The notes beneath the pieces were generated by a model. The model did no database searches, had not been told where the DNA came from, and was given only the letters and a program-made list of their open reading frames with translations. A program made the translations under genes and the position numbers. This document shows positions 1-13,225 of a stretch of DNA of 64,000 nt, one piece after another. Source of the DNA: Emydura subglobosa (Eukaryota > Chordata > Testudines > Chelidae); the NCBI GenBank assembly GCA_007922225.1, contig ML679970.1:42400728-42464727 (forward strand), written 5' to 3'. The first letter of the stretch is position 1, and each line of letters begins with the position of its first letter.

Positions 1-60
1 AATAGACTTCTTAAAAAGCCTTTGACAAAGTCCCTCTCAAAAGGCCAGTTACTGTGCAAC
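1..60 (+). mobile_element. LINE reverse transcriptase fragment (CR1/L2-like), decayed
   Basis: The first bases read, with small frame slips, like the LINE reverse-transcriptase block around Asp-Phe-x-Lys-Ala-Phe-Asp-Lys-Val-Pro. The stretch gacttcttaaaaagcctttg followed by acaaagtccctctc is the visible match. The fragment runs off the left edge, so the rest of the element may lie outside. It is short and frameshifted, and is only a remnant. Confidence 0.4.
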
Positions 61-1924
61 ATGTCACCGCGCTTTAGAAATAAATCAGCTGTGAACTTGG
101 GCCATGTGTTTGGATCTTGTTTGTGTTGGCATTTTGCTATGTTTGGTTTGGGGTGGCAGGGCAGAGTTGCTGAAGATGGCCTTTGCAGTTTGCTTGGCAT
201 GTCCTTGTTTGGCTGTAGCCCTTCAATGGCATCTTTGGGTGTCCAGGAGCGCAGAACGTGACTGCTGCCTGCTGTGAGTGCTTGGAGTCCTCAGTCCCTG
301 TGCTTATGGGCAGGAGGAGGCAAGGTGGAGGAAGATTTTATGTTAGGTAGGGGTCTGTTGCAAGACAGTGATTATTTCTCAGGACACTAGGGTACTGGAA
401 GTGGATCCTAGCTTTGGGGTCATGCTGTTCAATGAAAAGCTGGTGGTGAATAAGTCAGTAATCATATATGGCTTGATAATGAAGGAGGCTCCTGACTTTG
501 GCTGCATAATGCTGCAGAACTGGTTTGATGCCGTTGGCTCCATCTGGGAATTAGGTGCAGTGTAAATTTGTTGGGGGAAATGATGTGGCTGTGCTGTGTA
601 TGTCCAATATAAAATGTAAGAGACATCCTGCTCCCAAACTAGCTCTGGCAGAGTACATCCATTGGCATGTAGGATGAAGGTCAGATGGAGTACCATTGCT
701 GGTGTACGGTTCACCACACTGCACTGCAGTATTCCCTGCACAGAGATCCTTGCAGTCACAGAAGCTGGTAGCTCTCAGTGACTTTAACTTCCATGGGGAT
801 GTCACATTTGCTGGCCTGCTCAGGGTTTCATGGCCACCGTGAAGACCAGATATCCAAGGTGGTTGAAAGCTTGACTTCTACAGGCACTTAGGCTCTGGTG
901 TTTGAGTTAGAATTAGATTGGAGAATTGACTACTATACTCTTTTCTGTTGCTGTCTGACATTAAATTGATTGTTTTTCATGATTTTAAAGACATTTAATG
1001 AGAAAACACTGAAAAATATCCCATGTGTAACCAGTTCTGCTTAAGTACAATATCTAGTTCAGGTATGCCAGATGTATTCTTCTTTTTATTAAATTACGAA
1101 TGCTGGCATAAAACCGGCAATGTGGAGCTGAATTCACCAATGGGATAAAGCAGTGCAAGTCCATTGACTCCGATGGAGTTGCTCCTGCTTATGCCTGTAG
1201 TGAATCTGGGTCCTTATTGTTCAGAGTTCACCCCACAGCAATGCCTTCTTTTTCTCTGTTCCTCTCAAGCTGAACAGGATGAGGTTGGGCCCATACTTAT
1301 ATGGGAGGTTCCTCAGGTTTTCCTATTGCTAGTGCCACAGGAAGTGGTGCTGGTGATTCCGTAGGTGATACTCTTCCTTTGAGTGCACAGTAGACCAATG
1401 CTCTGATGTGGGGCTGTGCTGCTGGAGTGTCTGTCATTTGAATGGATATATTAAACCAAAATCATGACCACTTGTCATTTACATACCCATGCATTCTGTC
1501 CAAAGAGTAGGGATGGTAACCCTGCTAGCCTAGTCCAATTCCATTACAGGCAATTACATTTTACCTCCCTCATTTCCCCCTGCAATTTCAATTTCCTATA
1601 GAAATTTCCTTCACTTCCAGAAATGCCTGGATAGGACAGCTGTTGAACAGCTGTCACATTCTATACAGAAAGGGGTGAGTCTGAAGTGGGGCTGTGGGAG
1701 TGATGCTGGAGGTAAAGTTGCAAAATTGTTTCCATTGCACATTTATACACTTCTTTTCTCAGATGGCTGTAACTTTTTGAACTAGTCACCTTTTGGGCTG
1801 AAATGTTTCACTCTTTGGTGTCTACCTACAGTTATCTTGGTTTGGAAAGTTGGAGCACAGTTCAGCCATTAGGAGAGGCTGAAAGATTGCACATTTCTCA
1901 TTACAGAAGAATTGTTTTTTCTTA
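61..1924. other. Unassigned DNA, no supported gene
   Basis: Open frames here are short, lack domains and overlap on both strands. Around 1115-1220 there is a stretch resembling the ancient amniote repeat whose core reads like 'ccattgactccgatggagtt' followed by 'gctcctg'. I read this as an old SINE-like fossil, at low confidence. The rest shows nothing I recognise. Confidence 0.5.
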
Positions 1925-2930
1925 ACAGAGCTGTGTGCAAAAGAGCTGCAAAGCAGACTGCGAAGAATTCAGGGATCTCACAAAACTGGGTGACTGGGCA
2001 ACAAAATGACAGATAAAATTCAATGTTGATAAATGCAAAGCAGTGCACATTGGAAAACGTTATCCCAACTACACATACAAAATTAGCTGTTACCAGTCAA
2101 AAAGAGATCTTGGAGTCATTGTGCATAGTTCTCTGAAAATATCCACTCAATGTGCAGGAGCAGTCACAAAAGCTAACAATGTTAGGAACCATTAGGAAAG
2201 GGATGGATAATAAGACAGAAAATATCATAATGCCATTATATAAATCCATGGTATGCCCACACCTTGAATACTGCAGGCAGTTCTGGTCACCCCATCTCAA
2301 AAAAGATATATTAGAATTGGAAAAGGTACAGAGGAAGGCAACAAAAATGACTAAGAGTATGGAACAGCTTCCATATGAGGAGAGATTAAAAAGACTGGGA
2401 CTATTCATTTTAGAAAAGAGAAGACTAAGGGATGATATGATAGAGGTCTATAAAATCATGAATAGTTTGAAGAAAGTGAATAAGGAAGCATAATTTATTC
2501 CTTCACATAACAAAAGAACCGGGGCTCATCCAATGACATTTATAGGCAGCAGGTTTAAAACAAACATACGGAAGTACTTATTCACACAGTCCACGGTAAA
2601 CCTGTGGAATTCATTGCCAGGGGATTTTGTGAAGGCCAAAACTATAACGGGGTTCAAAAGAGAATTAGATAAGTTCATGGAGGATAGGTCCATTAATGGC
2701 TATTAGCCAAGATGGTCAGAGATGCAACCCCATGCTTTGGGTGTCCCTACCCACTGACTGCTAATCAATAACAGGGGATGAATCAGTCGATTGCCTATCT
2801 GTTCATTCCCTCTGAAGCATCTGGCATTGGCCACTTTTGGAAGGCAGGATACTGGGCTAGCTAGACCATTGGTCTGACCCAGTCTGGCCATTCTTGGGAG
2901 GTTTGAAAGCTGGGATAAATATCTAACATT
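1925..2930 (+). mobile_element. CR1 LINE 3' part (PsCR1-like turtle subfamily), 5'-truncated
   Basis: The copy contains the end of ORF2 and a 3' UTR. Its 3' tail (about 2820-2900) has the wording of turtle CR1 copies: 'ggcattggccac', 'ggcaggatactgggctag' and 'ggtctgacccagtctggcc'. CR1 elements are non-LTR retrotransposons that usually insert as 5'-truncated copies, which fits. Several frameshifts and stops are visible. The boundary at the 5' end is approximate. Confidence 0.85.
1955..2493 (+). pseudogene. CR1 ORF2 C-terminal reverse transcriptase region, frameshifted
   Basis: Translation in pieces gives the C-terminal part of a CR1-type ORF2. A block matching Lys-Phe-Asn-x-Asp-Lys-Cys-Lys-Ala appears near 2010-2040. 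Next comes Arg-Asp-Leu-Gly-Val-Ile near 2105-2125. An open stretch at 2152-2493 carries Pro-His-Leu-Glu-Tyr-Cys near 2257-2275, then a Leu-Glu-Lys-Val-Gln-Arg-Lys-Ala-Thr-Lys-Met segment and a Tyr-Glu-Glu-Arg-Leu-Lys-Arg-Leu-Gly-Leu segment. These are thumb and C-terminal motifs of this LINE group. The palm domain with the catalytic Asp-Asp is absent because of truncation. A frameshift separates the first and second parts. It is non-functional. Confidence 0.8.
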
Positions 2931-3059
2931 AGTCCTCAATGAAAATGGGTTTAAATTAACATGACTTTAAGGATCTGGAAATTATGTGCTGAGCATTTTT
3001 GCATAACCACATGATGGGTGACATCTGTCCCTGTACACAAGGCTTAGGCGTCACTTACT

Positions 3060-3635
3060 CCCTCTATTCCCCTCTATTCAGCATTGGTGAGGCCTCATCT
3101 GCAATATTGTGTCCAGTTTTGGACCCCCCACTCCAGAAAGGATGTGGATAAATTGGAAAGAGTCCAGCGGAGGGCAACAAAAATGATTGGGGGCTGGAGC
3201 ACATGACTTATGAGGAGAGGCTGAGGGAACTAGGCTTGTTTAGTCTGCAGAAGAGAAGAATGAGGGCGGATTTGATAGCAGCCTTTAACTACCTGAAGGG
3301 GAGTTCCAGGGAGGATGGAGCTAGGCTGTTCTCCGTGGTGGCAGATGACAGAACTAGGAGCAATGGTCTCAAGTTGCAGTGGGGGAGTCTAGGTTGGATA
3401 TTAGGAAAAACCTTTTCCTTGGGAGGGTGGTGAAGCACGGGAATGGGTTACCTAGGGAGGTGGTGGAATCTCCATCCTTAGAGGTTTTTAAGATGCGGCT
3501 TGACAAAGTCCTGGCTAGGATTATTTAGTTGGGGTTGGTCCTGCTTTGAGCAGCGGGGTTGGACTAGATGACCTCTTGAGATCCCTTCTAACCCTCATCT
3601 TTTCTGATTCTGTGATTCTGTGATTCTTTGATACT
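3060..3635 (+). mobile_element. CR1 LINE 3' end, 5'-truncated
   Basis: The copy starts inside ORF2 at the Pro-His-Leu-x-Tyr-Cys-Val-Gln-Phe segment (about 3085-3120). It continues through a [13 protein letters not shown] stretch (3206-3250) and a block with Asp-Asp-Arg-Thr-Arg-Ser-Asn-Gly-Leu (3346-3376). It ends in the usual tail: 'gggttggactagatgacctc', then tandem 'gattctgt' units at 3604-3632. The terminal short repeats are typical of CR1. The subfamily differs from the copy at 1925-2930. Confidence 0.9.
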
Positions 3636-4384
3636 CTCCACTTCAAGAGCTTACATGGGACTTGCAGGTATGTGGTGCCCGGGTCTTGTATGGGCCCTGT
3701 GTGTGGGGGTGAGTTCCCTTTTAGGTGTTCCCCTAAGGATGATGAGTGGGGTATGTCATTCAATGTGCATTATAATGCTCCAGATCAGCCAGCAATGCTT
3801 TGAGGGCTGGCCTATTTTCAGGAAATCCAGAAGCTGGAAAATGGGATTAAGCACCTCCCCTTTCTCCTCATCTCACCAGCTTGCCCCCTTTGCCCAGAGA
3901 ATTCAGCATAGGCCCCAGAGTTCTGTTCCCACTGATAATACTTTGTACTTCACAAAGCCCAATTAGTGAGCCTGGCACCAACCACCTAGGATCATCTCCA
4001 GTTTACAGATGGAGTAACTGAGCCACAGAGATCAAATCCCACATTTTCAAAGGTGCCTAGTGATCGGGGCTGCCTCAGTTCTTCTGTACCCACTTTTAGA
4101 TTTCTTAGGCCAAATTCATCCCTGATGTAATCCCACTGGAGCTAGTGGAATCACACCAGGGATGAACTTGGTCAGTGGGTCCTAATTTTCAATGATTCCT
4201 GGCACCTAGAGTTCCCATTGATTTCTGATGAGAGGAGAGAGTCTCTCTGTGTAAGGTACTGAGCAAACACAGAGTGCTGCATAAATAGCAAGGTGTGAGA
4301 GGAGATTGTTTGAAGGTGGATGGAAGTGAGCAATGGCAATGAGGAAATGTCCTGATACTGAGGTCTGTTATGCTGTGGAATAGG
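3636..4384. other. Unassigned DNA with a MIR-like scrap
   Basis: At about 3985-4035 the sequence 'agtttacagatggagtaact' followed by 'gagccacagag' resembles the reverse complement of the MIR SINE core. At 4105-4170 there is a stretch similar to the ancient 'aattcatccctgatgtaatc' amniote repeat. No gene is supported. Confidence 0.4.
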
Positions 4385-4715
4385 CCAGTGGTTCTCAACC
4401 TTTTCTCTGCTGTGGCACACCTCAAGCTCCAGGGACCTCTTCTCCCCACCCCCAGCCAGCAGCTGCAGGAGGGGAGTGGAGGGGCAGAGGAGCCAACCCA
4501 TTGTTAACATAGGAGGGAAGGAGGGAAAAGAGGGAGATTGAACTCTGATTGGTTGCTCCACCCCTGGAGGAGGTGCAGCAATGAGGCAGATGGCCAATCA
4601 GAAGGCAGCTCCACCCCCCCTTGTTCTCACATGTATTTTTTCAAAACATTCCACAGCACACCTGTTTGGCTGAGGGCAAACCAGTGTGCCATGGCACAAT
4701 GGTTGGAAAATGCTG
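4385..4715. mobile_element. Possible non-autonomous hAT-like element
   Basis: The left end reads 'cagtggttctcaaccttttc' near 4388, the classic hAT-type terminus. Near 4695-4712 the sequence 'atggttggaaaatgctgc' resembles a diverged inverted copy. The interior is GC-rich and non-coding. I could not identify a clean 8-bp target duplication, so the boundaries are approximate. Confidence 0.4.
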
Positions 4716-7700
4716 CAATTGTCTGCTGAAGGAAGTAACAGGAGCCCAGTTGCTTAGATCAAAGCACTGGGGGTTATGCTGGGGAGAACAATCCTGTGCT
4801 GGCTGGGAAAGTCTATATTAAGTGGCTTGCCCAGAGTCACGTAGGACATTTGCACTAAAAGTGGGAATGGAACACTCCCAATTATCTGATGTGCTCATGC
4901 TGTGTTTCCTCCACTAGGTCCTCAAGCAAATGTCTTCAGTTCTCCATAACGTAGCTATGCCATCAGTGAAAGGGGCTACTCATGCATACCCATTGTGCGG
5001 TGCACTTGGTGGCCTATAGAGAAGTGTAAGCCTCAAGCATTTTTTTTAATCTCATGTTACAGATCACCAGTAAGTGACATGTCTCTATGAGCCAGGTTGG
5101 CTCTGCAAGGGGCTCCTGGTCCCTCTCTCCAAGCCAATTTTGCTGGGGGCTTGGTTGCATCTCCTTCACCCAGAGCTATGCTGTGTGTAGCAGGGGATCA
5201 GTACTGGACTGCAGCCTTCTCTTTCTGAGCTGGGCTGGCTCAGCTGGGTCAGCAGTAAAAAGCAGTGGAAACTTATTCTAGTCACTGAGGTCAGCAGATG
5301 GGACTCTGACTCCGCCAGGGAGCTCATCTGTGAAGGAAGATGAGGCCTTTCATACTGTTAAAGGATAACAAATATAGAACACCTAATGAATGTTATATTT
5401 GTGCATTCTGGTTGGTTGAGCAGACAGTACGTGACAGATTTTCAACAATTTGGACACATGATCAAAATCAGGAAGGTTGATTGGTCGAAATGACACAGAA
5501 CTCTGTGAAGCAGAAGATTCCAGGAGACATTACCATGTAGCAATCACTGCCAAAAACAGCCAAGAGAAAATACAAACTGAAATGAAGGGAATTAGCTACA
5601 TCCTCGTAGGTACATGAGGATGGGAACTGGATGTGACAAATAGAGTCCTAACCAGAGGCAATGCTGAAGTCCATCTCAAAGAGGCACTGAACTCCAGTCT
5701 ACAGTTTACCTGCTACTGTTACTGGTGTAAAAAGTGATGGCTGCACTGTGAGGAGGAGAGTCTCCATTAATTGTTGATGTAGTTGGAATTGTTCCTTAAG
5801 ACTGTTCCCTGGTGACAGTCCTATGTAGATTTCAGCTAGTATGGCTCCCTTTTCCTATCCTTATCAATGTCCCTGACTATTAGTACAACCCTCCAGACTA
5901 CCCTGCCCTTGTTGGGAGTTACTGCCCAGGGAAACCTGCAACTGGAGGCTAAGGCAGTGGGCCAAATCCCAGCCCTGGCTCAGAGCCCAGCCAGAGTACT
6001 GCCACTTAGCTGGGCTCCACAGCCATCATCAATCCTTCTGATCCTGGAAGTGGAGACTCTTCACTGCTCAGAGCTATCCTAGGACAGAGCCATCAGTGAC
6101 TCCACATCCCCCTGTATGTCACTGAGAGTGACATTTCAGCTGAAGGGGTGTTATCTCCCCGCTCAGTAAGAGGGGAGCAGGCAGTGAGAGGAGAGAGAAA
6201 AGCAGATCCCTGCCTGAGAGCCAGTGCCAGCTCCATTTGGAGCAACCGGCTAGGCAGAATAGGGGTGTAGGAATCCTCCGTTTCCAGGGCAGTGTGCGAG
6301 GAGAAGGGGGGCAGTGGAACCTCTTTCCCTACAAGTCAGTCATAGCTGAGGGTGTAACTGGGTGGCCTGCCCCTTTCCAGTTCAGAGGGCCGGCCGGCCC
6401 TGTTCATTTATCAGACCCAGCTGGCAGAGCCAGCGCTAGGCAGCATAAGCAGACTAAGCAATTGCTTAGGGCTTCAAGCAGCTCAAGAGGGCCCCTATTC
6501 ACTATTATTGGGGAGGCCAAAGATATTCCTGCTTAGGGCCCCCAATGGGCTAGCCCAGCTGTGAAGGGGTCAGTGGTTCCTATAAAGGGCTGAAAGAGCG
6601 CAGTTGGAAGGAAGTTGCAGAAGGAGCTGGCTCCTATGAGTAGCCCTGGAGCAGAGTGAAAGGCCTCTGAGGCCCAGCAGCCTACTATGGCTGTGAGTTC
6701 TTGTTTGATTAATAAAATAGTGCCCTGGAAGAAGGGCATGAAAGCCTCTGGGCATGCCAGTGAGTCCCCCATGAGCTGGGGAGCCAGGCCATCAGTCCAT
6801 ATGTGGTGAGGAAGATGGACTGTTGAGGAGCCCTGGAACTGGGGGGAAACTGAGGCAGTGGTTAGCATGAAGCTAGACTGGATAGCTGACATTGCTACCA
6901 GGGAGCTTGGTCTTCTCCTCTCCTCCCAGGTATCTCTGCCGAGGTTACTGTGGCCCATGTCTAGTAGACACCCTTGTGCAGTATCTGTAGGCTTAGAAGG
7001 GCTTGATGTTTATTGGTAAATGTTGTTCCATGTTGATTTCACCATAAACCCACAAACTGAGGATAAAATGTTTCCATTGATGATAAGCGAAATGTACAGA
7101 TAGGCAACACAGAAAAAGGCTGCTTGAGAACTTACTAGCTTTTGATTTAAGGATACTTATTTTGCATATTTTGACGGGATGCTGACAATTTGTGTTTGAA
7201 CGGCTGTAAAGCTTTAACTTTTTGAATGTGTGTCTACTGTCATTAAATAATTATTGTCTGACACCCTCCATAATTCCCACAGCTGTGAAAATTTAAATAT
7301 ATATATATTTATAAAATATTAAATATATATATATGGAAAAAATGCTTAAAATCCATAATTTTGTGCAACTGTGAAAATGTCAATTAAAAATAGGAAAAAA
7401 AATGTTAAAAATAAACACTAATGTTATCTGACAAAGTCATAAATAGATAGCACTTTGCCAAGCTGGAGGGTCTGTGTCGGGCCAGAAATAGGGTTATACC
7501 TTCCTCTCTCTACCTGGCCCCCTTCTGGGCTTCCATGGGTCCTGGGAGGAGAGGCTGAGCATGTGCACCATGGAGCTATCATGCGCAGGAGTAAGAGGCT
7601 TGCATGCCCCTTCGCTGGGTCAGGATTTGGCCCATGCAGGCTGAGGTATATGTTGGCTGGCTGGCTGCTGAACACACCTTATGTTTATTGGAACCCATGG

Positions 7701-9769
7701 GATGGGAGAGCCAGTGACTTTTTTTTTGTAGAGAGTTGAGTTCATATGGGCCTTTTCATGTTGTCCTTCCATCCCCAGGATAGGGTGGGTGGGAGATTCT
7801 TAGCCCTGGGGAATGAGGACTTTGTGCAAGGATAGAGTTTGGGCGTCCAGTGGTTTTTAAATTAGGTGGCAATCAGGTAATGGGATTAAAGTCTCAGCCC
7901 CTCCTGCCCAGATTCCCTCCTTGGATCTAGATTTCTGTACAGGGCTTTTCAACCTGGAATAATACAACTGCTGTGGGCAGGGAATGGTAGTTACTCAGGT
8001 CTGGGATCCCTCGCAGTGGCTTAGGGAAGGCCCCTAATCCGGCACAAACTGAATGAAGCTTTGTGGTATCTGTTGGAGGCGAAAGCCTTATGGAGAGCAC
8101 AAGTGTTATCGACACCGATGTAGGTGACACTGAATGCTGGCAATCCTCTCTCTCTCCTTATTGCCATGCTGTGACAGGTGTTGGGTGGGTGAGGTGTCCT
8201 AATGATACCTTAACTGCCCCTAAACAAAGCCCTTATTTCTGTGAATTATAATTCTAGCAGCCGGCCCTCCCTTGTAGCAGTCCCCTGGTCACACACATCC
8301 TGTGTTCCAAAAGAGCTATTGGAAATGGCTGACAACACACGTCACACCAAGCCACCGTAGGCATAGGTGCTGCAGCAAAGATCGGGCTGTTTGTAGGGCA
8401 AGCAGCGGGGAGAATGACTGCTTCCTTGCCACTCATAAATCTCCTGTGAAATGCCCAGCTTCGTAACAAATGGTGCCCATGTGGAGGTCTTCAGAGACAA
8501 ATGGAGCAAGCAGGCTACCTGGTAGGGTTTGGTTTGGGGAGTAATTGCCCTGCACTGCATTGTAAGTTTTCTAAAGCTCTCACATGAGCCCCTGGGGGAG
8601 GTTTGCATGTTAGGCAGAATATGCTAAAACATGGCTGTGGCAGAACAGCCCTTTAAAAAGTAGTAAACCAAGCTGAAATATGAGCTGTGTCAAGTCAACG
8701 CTGAAGGGTGTTACCGAACCCTGACAGAGGGAATTGGAAAGAGGTTTTGGAATTCAAAGCCTGTATCACATTGAGTAACTTAGTATCTTTATCATTCAGT
8801 TTCTGATTTACACGTTCATTGCTTTTTATTTATTGCTGTGTGCTGCTGGCCACACCATAAAATGGACCCTGAGCCCTTTCAGGATTCCTTAGGTGCCATT
8901 ACATTTGCCATGGTTATTTACTTCTATTGTATTGTGAGTACTCAAAGCTGTGACTGCTCCTTCCAGGGGCAGGATAAAAGAGAGCAATCCCACCCCTGCA
9001 AGCTAACACATAGCAGTACTTTCTTGCTTTCCCCATGGTCACACCAGGAGGAAAATAGAGCTCTGATAGAAAGAAACACAGAAGAGAGATGGACAAGATC
9101 TGTTTGGCCTTACTATAGGGGGACCTAGTAGCAACCCCTATATTTAGACTGCCTAACACTTTTCATTGTAAAGGGTTCTTGTAATCTCCATTATTCTCAG
9201 CTGAAGGAATGCCCTCAGACTAAGGAAGTGCTGCGTTTTTGTTCTATGAAATTCTGTTCAGTTTTGGCTGAGATATTAACTTTCAGGATGGCCATTTCCC
9301 TCCCTCGGGAAATGTTTGATAGAGTGCCTGAATAATAAGGCATAGACATTCGAAAGCTGGGCTCAGACCCTGCCAAAGCAATGGCAGCAAATGCTCTACT
9401 GGCAACACCCAGGAGCTGCCAGAGCAGCTGCGGGGGAAGAGAATTGGGCTGGGTTCCACCCCCACTAATCCAGCTCCTAAAAGCTGACTGCAGTAGCACC
9501 TTTCCCCTTTTCCTGTTGCCAGGATGCCACATAGGGCTGGAGCTACCCCAACGCCTAAAGGAGAGGAATGTGCAAGAGAGAGAGAGATGGACCGGGCTCC
9601 CTCCAGTAACCCCTGGAGGCAGCATATGGCCCCTCTAGCCAATCCCACCTTCTATGGGCACACATGAGGCAGGAGCACTGGAGACAAAGAGATCGGCTGG
9701 GCTTCTTACTAGGGCCCAGCAGTCAACCACCCATCTGGGATAATAACACCCTTCTCCTCCTGTGGGCTA
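4716..9769. other. Long unassigned stretch, no supported gene
   Basis: Only short open frames without recognisable domains occur. Points of note are a MIR-like scrap at about 4820-4850 ('ggcttgcccagagtcacgta') and a stretch at 6400-6530 containing 'agactaagcaattgcttagg', which reads like a dispersed repeat I cannot name. An AT-rich block lies at 7290-7340. The remainder looks like ordinary neutral vertebrate DNA. Confidence 0.5.
7290..7340. repeat. AT-rich (TA)n low-complexity tract
   Basis: Two runs of alternating TA separated by 'ttataaaatattaaa' form a simple-sequence block. It could pair with itself, but there is no sign of function. Confidence 0.8.
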
Positions 9770-9850
9770 ATAAATTAGCTCTGCAGCTCAAGTAGTAGCT
9801 CTCTGCAGTCTTATACTGGAGATTCGGGGTTCAAATCTTGCTGGGGTGGG
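9765..9850 (+). mobile_element. tRNA-derived SINE head
   Basis: The segment carries a box A-like motif ('agctcaagtagtag', near 9786-9799) and a box B-like motif ('ggggttcaaatct', near 9826-9838). The spacing fits a tRNA-type internal Pol III promoter. The intervening sequence does not fold into a clear cloverleaf, so this is a SINE head and not a tRNA gene. No CR1-like tail follows, unlike the tortoise Pol III SINE whose 3' end is shared with turtle CR1. The copy may be truncated or belong to another family. Confidence 0.55.
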
Positions 9851-12800
9851 GGAGGGGTGTTATTACAATTACTAAAGCTCGGCCCAATTGTCTACTCATG
9901 GACTGCAGAAAATCTTGGAGCTGTGGTTGGGGATCCTTGCTTGTCCTTCCTTCTCCTCCTTCTCCCTACATCTCAATGAGCCGCCTCTGGTGTGGTGCCC
10001 ACCCACCAGGGACTTTGCTCAGCCATTACTGCAGCACCCTGCCAATCCAGTGATGACCCCTACCCCTCTGGTGATCTTATAATGTTTCCCTCAAGAGGTG
10101 TATGCATGGTGAGTGTGCCTTTGACTGTGCATCTGCCAGGGGGATCAACACTATATACTGTAAATAGTAACAGTCTGATCATTAATAACAATTCCCTGCT
10201 CTCTTGCCATGCATTAGTTGTCCTCTCCTCACTTGGGCACAACTGGCGTAAGCAGCAAACAGCAGGGCCTTGCTCTGGGGCAGAAGCACTTTGCACAGGG
10301 GGAACTGAGCTCAGATCCCCCACTCACTCATCAGATTCCCCTGCAGCTGGATAAAGGTATGAAACTCTTCTGCAGCTGAGCCAGGTGCTCTAGGCTGCAG
10401 CTGCCATAACCAGAGACCCAGAGGAGGAGGGAAAGGCATAAGGCAGGTTCACTTGTGCTGTGGCGTGAGGGGTCTGGCCAGCACAGCCCCACATTTGGGA
10501 AAGGCAGGATGAGGCCAGTTGGAAGATGTGCTGATTCCACACGTCTCCCTGGAGCTTCTGATAGCAGAGTTCCTTTGGAACTTACACATGTCAAGTACCT
10601 CATTGAAGGCAACCATGGAGCCAGGGCCTGCATCCCTACAGGGCATTGCCTGCTCCAGGACAAAGCAGCAGAAATGGCCAGAGGGCCAAGGGAAGGGTTC
10701 AGTTCTGGGGAAAGAGCTGAGTAGCTGTGGCTCAGCTCAGCTAAGGAACGAGTGGGAGGGGCTGTGAGAAATGACTGGGGACACCTGGCATGGAAAGGAT
10801 ATTTAGTGCTAGTTGAAGAGCCAGAGGGGAATGTAGGACAGTTGAGGATGAATATCCTGAAGAATGGGGTGCCAGGGCTGTGAGCTTGATTTAAGTCAAT
10901 GGGGCCCTTTCTCTCAACTGCAGTAGAAGCAGAACTGAGCTCTGTCAGACTGTGGGCAGATGAACCCAGGGCAAGGAGGGAGAGAACCCAGAGAGCCCCA
11001 TTTCTGCCTACACTTGGGGAGATGTGCTAGCTCCACTCAGGCCAAATCTGCTCCAGTTACTGTGCAGCACAAGGAAGCTGAAGTGTCTCCAGCACAGTTT
11101 CCTATGCAGGGTATTTGATTTATTGGCCCCTGTTTACCAGTGCCTGCAGAATCCCTGCTGTAGACCCACTGCACAATAGCACAGATCCCTAACAAAGAAC
11201 ACATCTTGTGGGGCTCGCCCCATGGGCAGTTTTTGGCTGTAGCTGTGCTTGAAAACTGCATGGAGAGGTTCTAACCCTGTGAAGCAATTGAGTCAGATCA
11301 CTGCATCCTTCTCCATGCAGCCTGGGCACCAGGGAGAACACAGGAGAGACTGTCTCAGCATTATGGCAACCCTCCCCACCACTGCCAGGAGCAATTGCAG
11401 GGAAGGTCTTGCTCAGCCCTGGCATCCCCAGGATGCTCTGTTGTCCCCCCTCCTCCCCCCCCCATGTTTCCTGCCTGTGCGTCTTTCCATCCACACTCTG
11501 TCCTTCAGCCATTGATCTCCTCAGATCATTTCACAGGGATAAGAGCTTAGTGCGCAGAGCTATGGACAAGAATTTTTCAAACTACACCTTGATTTTTAAA
11601 GTTACAAGAAGAGGAAGGCAACCCATCACCCCTTCAGACCCCTCTACTCCCCTCTCCCTTTGCAGCTCAGCTGGATGCAGCATTTTAACCGTGGCAATCA
11701 CTTTTGCCCTTGACATGCCAGAATCTGAAACCACATTTTTCCCCAGGCCTTGCAGAGGAGGATGGAGGATGGAGCGAGATAGGGCTGGATAGGGCATATG
11801 ATGCGTTGTTAATTGAGGCAAGGCAGCCTGTTGAAATGATCACCTTCCTGCTTTGAGACATAAGTCCTGCACCTGCAGCTTTGAATTGTACAGATGAATT
11901 TCTTCTGCCAGATCACTTGTGTTCAATTTGCAGTGCACTCTCTCCATTGCCACTAGGTCTTTTTCAGTGTCACTCTGTGTGTCTGCCTCACACTGAAGAG
12001 TTTGGGTTGGGGTGAGTTTCTGCATTTTTCCAGTCTGAATCACAGGCTGTTCTTCCTCACTGCTGTTTCTAATCGCCTACAGTTCTCCTGTCCTCATTGG
12101 TGTTTCATCGTCTTCCCATTTAGTATCACCAGTGAATGTTACTGTAGTGATCATTATCTGGGTTGTGTATCATTAGTAAAAGATATTAACTAAGAACAGG
12201 GCTAACACCCCATCCCTCAAATACTTCATGGGAAATGTCCCCTATCTGATCAGTTCAAATTGGCTAGGGTCCTTCAGGGTCCATGTGACATATGTCAATG
12301 CCCTATACAAGCCCATCTAAATGGATTTTTAATGTAAAAATTTGTGAATCACTGTACCAAATTCTCTATGAAAAATCAAGGGCTTTTATTTAAGAATGCT
12401 CAGTGAAGTTACTTACATCCTGCAGGGGGAGAATTGGGCACAGGATAAAATATCCACCAGATAGTGAACACTGTGTGACTTGGATTTAAAGTTATACTGA
12501 CAAAGAAAGGGGTTGGGAGAATGGAGCCGGGCCTGCCCTATTTGCAGAAGCAAATGCTGCAGCTCTTGTATTTGGCTCCAGGGAAGAATGCTTGTGGAAA
12601 TGAGAATTAAATTATATGAAAAACTCCATTAGACCAGTGTTTGAATAGAACATGGTGCAGCCTGGGGCACCAAGAGAACAGACAACAGAGTGGGGGCTGC
12701 GGGATAGTTTTCAAGTCCAAATGGTTCGTGTATCAGCTTTTATGCTTTTTCGAAAGAGGAAGAGAGGCCTGAGAGTAGCTTTGGCCCTGGCTGCCTGCAG

Positions 12801-13225
12801 TGGGACGTGTGTGGGCCCTGTTCTGTCTCACTCACCTCCCAAGTGCTCCCATTGAAATGGTTAAGGGGGTGACATCAGACCCTCTGCCTTGTCTGTATTT
12901 GGCTCTATGCTGGAGAATCAGGTACCCTTGTGGCTGATCTTGCACCAGCCACCTGCCTATATGGGTACATTGTCACTGGAAATTCAGTAACTCCTGGCCA
13001 AAGAGGATTAGCAGGGTTAACACAATTCAGGCAGGTCAGTGATACTCTGGGGCAGAAATCCCAGCTCCAGCTCTGTAGCTCTCTCGGGCTTTGTGCACTT
13101 CCCTTCCTGAGTGGGGGAACCAAGCAAGATAGAAAAGGTTTGAGAAACTGCAGCCTACATGGTTTTGTAGCTAGCCCTGCATTAACTTGTATAAGGGGTC
13201 TATTAGCCCCTTACTGAAACTTAGT
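9851..13225. other. Unassigned DNA, no supported gene
   Basis: Open frames are short and overlap on both strands with no domains. A C-rich tract occurs near 11444-11463. I see no transposon ends and no splice-flanked conserved exon. Confidence 0.5.
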